Below, one piece after another: positions 59,950-64,000 of a DNA stretch of 64,000 nt. Position 1 is the stretch's first letter. Each line of letters begins with the position of its first letter. Source of the stretch: Eggerthella sp. YY7918 (GTDB taxonomy: Bacteria; Actinomycetota; Coriobacteriia; Coriobacteriales; Eggerthellaceae); contig NC_015738.1 in NCBI RefSeq assembly GCF_000270285.1, forward strand, positions 2,294,001 through 2,358,000, written 5' to 3'. Position numbers and translations under genes: made by a program. The notes under the pieces were generated by a model, which saw only the letters and a program-made list of their open reading frames with translations, made no database searches and had not been told where the DNA came from.

Positions 59950-60684
59950 ATGAACGCAGTCATGCGCAAAACCAGCGCGCTTCTTACCAAGGACTTTAAG
60001 GACGTGGTGAAAAACCCCACAATGCTTATCTGCACGCTTTTACCTATTGGGTTCATCTGGCTTTATAGTCAGATGGGCAGCGATACTGCCGATGCACAAC
60101 AACGAGAAGCCATGAGAACCTATCTCTTGTCGATGGCATTTTGCATGGCGGCAGGCATGGTAGGCAGCATGACGATACTGACCGCCATCGCCGAAGAAAA
60201 GGAGAAGCACACGCTACGCACTCTTATGCTGGCGAACGTAAGCGCCGGTCAAATTCTTGCTTCACGGGCGGCCGTTGCCTTCGTCAGCCTTATTATCGTC
60301 AACGTTGCCTGCTATTTTCTGCTGGATTCCTCCTTGTCCAAATTGACAGAGTTTCTGGTGATCGGGCTTTTGGGCAGTGTGCCGATCATGCTGATTGCTC
60401 TGCTGTTGGGTCTTTCTTCTCGCGATCAGATGACAGCCGGCTTGTACAGCGTTCCCGTTGTGCTGATTGCCTTTCTGCCCGCTTTCTCTGCAGTCAATGA
60501 AGTGCTGGGCAAGATTGCTCCCTATTTTCCCACCGGAGGAGCCGACAAACTGCTGCGCCTTGCCATGCAGGATAGCTTGTTCACCTCGGAGGCCCTTCAG
60601 CCTCTGCTGATAACGCTTGCATGGATTGTGGTTACCGCTGTTGGGTTTACCCTGGTATACAAAAGGTTGGCACGCGATAACTAG
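59950..60684 (+). CDS. ABC-2 type transporter permease
   Basis: A 244-residue six-helix protein similar in layout to the permease at 57861: TKDFKDVVKNPTMLICTLLP at the start, IAEEKEKHTLRTLMLANVSA loop, and YFPTGGADKLLR near the fifth helix. It begins immediately after the ATPase stop and has AAGGGAG upstream. With the first permease it probably makes a heterodimeric pump, exporting a peptide, lipid or drug. Confidence 0.9.
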   Translation: MNAVMRKTSALLTKDFKDVVKNPTMLICTLLPIGFIWLYSQMGSDTADAQQREAMRTYLLSMAFCMAAGMVGSMTILTAIAEEKEKHTLRTLMLANVSAGQILASRAAVAFVSLIIVNVACYFLLDSSLSKLTEFLVIGLLGSVPIMLIALLLGLSSRDQMTAGLYSVPVVLIAFLPAFSAVNEVLGKIAPYFPTGGADKLLRLAMQDSLFTSEALQPLLITLAWIVVTAVGFTLVYKRLARDN

Positions 60685-60722
60685 ATGCGCCGCAGAAAAG
60701 CGCGCGAGGGTGTGCTCCCTAC

Positions 60723-60876
60723 AGCTTTCGTGCGCTTGATTTTTGCTGGATTCGCGCAAGAAACGCGCTGGATGTGCGTTAGATGCATGTAAGGGTTTTG
60801 CTTGAAACGCACCAGATCTGCGTAAGTGCTGTGCTGGATGTGCGCCATGTATCGGCTGGATCAGCTCGCTAAGATG
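60723..60876. repeat. degenerate 22-bp periodic array upstream of the adhesin
   Basis: Units start at 60745, 60767, 60789, 60811, 60833 and 60855, with a weaker one at 60723. The consensus start is GCTGGATGTGCG (exact at 60767 and 60833; GCTGGATTCGCG at 60745; ACCAGATCTGCG at 60811; GCTGGATCAGCT at 60855) and ends GAAACGC at 60766 and 60810. The spacing is exactly 22 bp. It ends 49 bp before the adhesin gene. Confidence 0.6.
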
Positions 60877-60925
60877 GGAATACGGCATCACGCAGGTGCC
60901 GCCATCGGCCACGAAGGGAGCTGCC

Positions 60926-63184
60926 ATGGATCGGCATCGCGCACACCGTGAACGCTGCGGGCGGGAACAAACCGCCCGCAGCATGTTCAAACACTTGGGA
61001 GGATTCGTTCTCGCTTTGTTACTGCTCTGCGGGACCCTTTCGCCATCGACCACACGCCCCCCACAGGCGCACGCAGACACCATCCCCGACATCGGCGCTC
61101 GGGCAAGCGGAACGTGCTATATCGAAAACACCTGGATGATCGGGTCGCAAAGCTACTTTATCGTGAGCAATTTCACGGGAGATTTAGCGGGCGCCCAGCC
61201 GGTGTCACCCCTGGAATGTCTCGACCATACCGCCGCCGAACCCACCAACACTCCCGCCACGTTTGAAGCCACGGTCACAGCCGTCAACGTGCAGGAGGGG
61301 TGGGTGGAGTATTTCGTGCGCATCACCCCGCCCGGCGTCACCGACGGACACACGATAGTGAACGGGGCTTTGGCGGGATATCAGCATGTAGGCGGAACCG
61401 TGCGGGTGAAGCGCGAGTTTGTGGGCGGCATCGAGCTGCAAAAGCGGAGCGCAGACACGACGCTGTCCGACAACAACACATGTTATTCGCTCCAAGGTGC
61501 CACCTACGGCGTTTACCGCGACAAGGCATGCACGGCGCTCGCTACCACCATAACGACCAATGCCGACGGACGTGCCCAAACAGGACTCGTGCTGGTAGCG
61601 GGGACCTACTATGTGAAAGAAACGGCGGCACCTGCGGGATACGCCCTCGATGAAACCGTATACCCCGTCGTCGTTGCTGCCGGACAAACCGCATCCGTAG
61701 AGACGGCAGATCTGCCGCAGAGCAACCCTCTTGACCTCGTAGTCGATAAAGTGGACGCAGAAACATCGCTTCACCTGCCCCTGGGCAGTGCTTCGCTCGA
61801 GGGTGCCGAATACACGCTGCGCTTTTTCGGCGGCCATTACTCAACCGTTGAGGCCGCCGAGGCGTCGGGTGAGGCATTACGCACCTGGATTCTCAAAACC
61901 GACGCGAACGGACACGTTGCCTTGAACGAAGCCCACAAGGTATCGGGCGACGACTTCTATACGGATACCGAAGGCAGAAACGTTCTTCCTCTTGGCACGA
62001 TGCTTGTTCAAGAAACGAAAGCGCCTGAGGGGTATCTGCTCGACGACACCGTACAGGTGGTGCCCATCACCGGTGAAGGCACGGCCGCATCGGTGAACAC
62101 GTACCACAAGCCTACACATGCAGAGCACGTAAAACGCGGCGACTTCGAATTTGTGAAAGCGGACGGAGCAACCATGGAACGGCTGGCGCGTGTTCCCTTC
62201 TTGGTCACCTCAACAACCACGGGTGAGCAGCACGTTATTGTCACCGACGAGAATGGCTTCGTATCGACGGCTGCCGATTGGAACCCCCACAGCGCCCACA
62301 CCAATGCGAACGATGCGGCGTTGATCGCCCCGTCGTCCAACAACTCGTCCGCGCAGGAGCACTCCTACAAGGTTGACGAAGCACTGCTCGATCCCGCCGC
62401 AGGCGTATGGTTCGGACGCACCGCCGAGGGAGACGAGGCGCCCGTAGACGATTCCCTAGGAGCCCTCCCCTATGATCACTACACGGTTGAAGAGCTTCCC
62501 TGCACCACAACTTCCGGCTATGAGCTTGTGCGCTTCGAGCTGACCATCTCGCGCAACGAACACACCATTGACCTGGGCACCGTCGATAACGAACCCCACC
62601 CTCCGATCATTCTCGATACCACCGCGACATCGCTCGAAGGCGGCAAAGAGGTCGACGGGGGCGAGGAGACAAAAACCCGCGACACTGTTCAGTATGATGG
62701 CGCACGGGTCGGCGAAACCTACACGCTCAAAGGCCAGCTTATCTGCGCGACCGAAACGACTCAGGAGGACTACGACGCCGGAGCCTACTCTCCGCTTGCC
62801 CAGTCAGAAGCAACCTTTATCGCCGACAAAACGACCGGAGAACAGCAGCTGTCTTTCACCGTTGACACGAGCAACCACGCAGGTCACGACATTGTGACCG
62901 TCGAAAAACTCTACCGCGTCAACGATGACGGAAGTCTCCCTGACGACCCCGTGGCCACCCATGAAGACCTCACCTACGAAGGACAGACCGTGCAGGTAAC
63001 CGAGCCGCCCGCCCCAGCCGAGCCGCCCGCGAAGCCCGCTCAACCGGTAGCGACAAAAACGGGCGACACGCTCGCTCACTTCTGGTGGGTTCCCCTTGTA
63101 CTCGCAGGAGCAGCAGCCGGAATCATCCTGGCACTGCGCTTTGGGCGTAAAGTTACAAGCACGCTACATAAGCAGAGACGGTGA
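60926..63184 (+). CDS. SpaA/VaFE-repeat surface adhesin
   Basis: A 752-residue exported protein. A long N-terminal leader with TM at about 23-45 and an ADTIPD cleavage region, then a N-terminal domain with conserved Cys pair (GTCYIENTWMIG, LECLDH), SpaA/Cna_B domains carrying ETAAPAGYALDE and ETKAPEGYLLDD signatures, a further SpaA-like domain with ELPCTTTSGYELVR, a VaFE repeat domain (TATSLEGGKEVDGGEE, HAGHDIVTVEKLYR), a Pro-rich spacer, then TKTGD, a hydrophobic segment and LHKQRR. The ATG at 60926 has AAGGGAG; the earlier frame start lacks one. Probably a backbone or tip pilin-like adhesin; no sortase gene is in the window. Confidence 0.88.
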   Translation: MDRHRAHRERCGREQTARSMFKHLGGFVLALLLLCGTLSPSTTRPPQAHADTIPDIGARASGTCYIENTWMIGSQSYFIVSNFTGDLAGAQPVSPLECLDHTAAEPTNTPATFEATVTAVNVQEGWVEYFVRITPPGVTDGHTIVNGALAGYQHVGGTVRVKREFVGGIELQKRSADTTLSDNNTCYSLQGATYGVYRDKACTALATTITTNADGRAQTGLVLVAGTYYVKETAAPAGYALDETVYPVVVAAGQTASVETADLPQSNPLDLVVDKVDAETSLHLPLGSASLEGAEYTLRFFGGHYSTVEAAEASGEALRTWILKTDANGHVALNEAHKVSGDDFYTDTEGRNVLPLGTMLVQETKAPEGYLLDDTVQVVPITGEGTAASVNTYHKPTHAEHVKRGDFEFVKADGATMERLARVPFLVTSTTTGEQHVIVTDENGFVSTAADWNPHSAHTNANDAALIAPSSNNSSAQEHSYKVDEALLDPAAGVWFGRTAEGDEAPVDDSLGALPYDHYTVEELPCTTTSGYELVRFELTISRNEHTIDLGTVDNEPHPPIILDTTATSLEGGKEVDGGEETKTRDTVQYDGARVGETYTLKGQLICATETTQEDYDAGAYSPLAQSEATFIADKTTGEQQLSFTVDTSNHAGHDIVTVEKLYRVNDDGSLPDDPVATHEDLTYEGQTVQVTEPPAPAEPPAKPAQPVATKTGDTLAHFWWVPLVLAGAAAGIILALRFGRKVTSTLHKQRR

Positions 63185-63239
63185 GCGAGTTCGGCTAGTA
63201 TACGATGCTGCGAGAAGTCGAGTGCGTACTCGGCGCACA

Positions 63240-63269
63240 AAGGGACGGGGCCATCAGACCCCGTCCCTT
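63240..63269. terminator. bidirectional terminator between the adhesin and the EF-G-like gene
   Basis: AAGGGACGGGG (63240-63250) pairs perfectly with CCCCGTCCCTT (63259-63269), 8-nt loop, between two convergent genes. T-rich sequence follows on the plus strand (CGACTTTT). Confidence 0.75.
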
Positions 63270-63316
63270 CGACTTTTCAGCGCTTGTTGTACGCTGCGTC
63301 TGAGTTGCTGACGCGA

Positions 63317-64000
63317 TTAATTGCCCGCAGCGCGTGCCGCTTGATACTCCTCTACCAGCTTCTTTGTCACCTCGAAGGGCGCCGGCTCATAGCCCTCAAG
63401 CTCAAGCGTATAGGAGCCCGAGCCGCGCGTAATGGAGCGCAGATCCTTCGTGTACGAAACAACCTCAGCGTAGGGCACGCGCACCATGATAACGGTTTCG
63501 CCCGCATCGTTGGAGTCGGTTCCCACAATGCGCCCGCGACGCGTCGACACATCGCCCATGACCGCGCCGGCGTAGTCCTCGGTAACCGTCACGTTCAAAT
63601 TCGCCATGGGCTCAAGCAGAATGGGATCGGCTTTTTCGCATGCGGCACGGAAGCCGATACGCGCAGCGGTCTTGAACGCCATTTCGTTGGAGTCAACCGC
63701 ATGGTAGCTGCCATCATAGACGGCGCACTTGATGTCCACCATGGGGTACCCCGCCAAAAAGCCCTCGGTCATGGCATCCTGCACACCCTTGTCAACAGCA
63801 GGAATGAAGCCGCGGGGAATCTTGCCGCCCACAATTTCGTCCAAGAATTCGTAGCCGCCGCCAGGATTCGGCTCCAGACGCAGCCAGCAGTCGCCGAACT
63901 GTCCGGCACCGCCCGTCTGCTTCTTGTGACGACCCTGCGCCTCAGCAACTTTACGAATGGTCTCACGATACGGAATGCGCACCGGCACCAGTTTAGCCTG
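63317..64000 (-). CDS. elongation factor G-like GTPase, C-terminal part (cut by window edge)
   Basis: The last 227 codons of an EF-G family protein. Domain IV starts with PVRIPYRETIRKVAEAQGRH and has KQTGGAGQFGDCWLRLEP and GGKIPRGFIPAVDKGVQDAM; domain V has LLEPMANLNVTVTEDYAG, VMGDVSTRRGRIVG and YTKDLRSITRGSGSYTLEL. The tail GYEPAPFEVTKKLVEEYQ and the TRGSGSY segment fit the FusA2-type paralogue more than the main translocase, but this is a judgement from a fragment. The 5' end lies beyond 64000. Confidence 0.92.
   Translation of the reverse strand, partial: QAKLVPVRIPYRETIRKVAEAQGRHKKQTGGAGQFGDCWLRLEPNPGGGYEFLDEIVGGKIPRGFIPAVDKGVQDAMTEGFLAGYPMVDIKCAVYDGSYHAVDSNEMAFKTAARIGFRAACEKADPILLEPMANLNVTVTEDYAGAVMGDVSTRRGRIVGTDSNDAGETVIMVRVPYAEVVSYTKDLRSITRGSGSYTLELEGYEPAPFEVTKKLVEEYQAARAAGN

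Noticed and set aside
60723-60876. Possible CRISPR array
   Set aside because: The units are adjacent, 22 bp long and degenerate, with no spacer of constant size between identical repeats, and there are no cas genes in the window.

Overview
The window comes from a high-GC, Gram-positive-type actinobacterium, most likely a gut Coriobacteriia member of the Eggerthellaceae group. Grounds: strong purine-rich ribosome sites, Tat-exported FAD flavoproteins each paired with a LysR regulator, an OmpR/7TM-kinase pair, wall-anchored SpaA/VaFE-type surface proteins, a class II galT, and CaiA/CaiD-like acyl-CoA enzymes. The genus is an inference. No rRNA, tRNA, CRISPR, phage or transposase gene was seen.

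Layout. 1-2.1 kb: queuosine genes (5' part of tgt, a HAD hydrolase, queH), with queA further on at 13.7 kb. 2.1-8.5 kb: a lipoprotein protease inhibitor, then a tightly overlapping minus-strand operon MFS transporter > GH2 glycosidase > galK > galT. 8.7-16.3 kb: a repeat-rich surface protein, a two-component system, queA, an MBL-fold hydrolase and a cold-shock protein. 16.6-28.2 kb: two Tat flavoprotein/LysR pairs flanking a ruvCAB operon, yebC, bacterioferritin and a serA-like gene. 28.4-37.1 kb: a wall-associated SGNH hydrolase, a lipid kinase, molybdenum cofactor genes (moaA, moaC), the molybdate transporter modABC with an unusual ModB, and a CaiD-like crotonase. 37.3-43.3 kb: a five-gene peptide/nickel-type ABC operon interrupted by hairpin repeats. 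43.5-53.3 kb: ligA, HdeD-like protein, nnrD, an L,D-transpeptidase, a CaiA-like acyl-CoA dehydrogenase, acpS and glmS. 53.5-60.7 kb: a TIM-barrel isomerase with an old-yellow-enzyme family reductase, a glyoxalase-fold protein, and a LytTR regulator fused to a dead ABC-ATPase domain, heading an ABC-2 exporter locus with a 38-codon ORF inside it. 60.9-64 kb: a large SpaA/VaFE adhesin and the 3' part of an EF-G-like gene.

Systems. The galactoside operon can import a sugar, hydrolyse it and feed galactose into the Leloir pathway, though galE is not in the window. The Mo genes and the Tat enzymes suggest anaerobic redox metabolism, but no molybdoenzyme is encoded here. The most unusual items are: (i) a hairpin repeat family with a nearly invariant 43-nt loop and unrelated but self-complementary stems, at about 40.1, 41.4 and 51.4 kb; (ii) the pseudo-ATPase/LytTR regulator with its ABC-2 exporter and small ORF; (iii) ModB carrying a secreted N-terminal domain; (iv) a degenerate 22-bp periodic array before the adhesin; and (v) a 17-bp motif shared by the modA and moaA upstream regions.

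All calls come from reading the sequence. Homology statements are from recognised motifs, not database searches.
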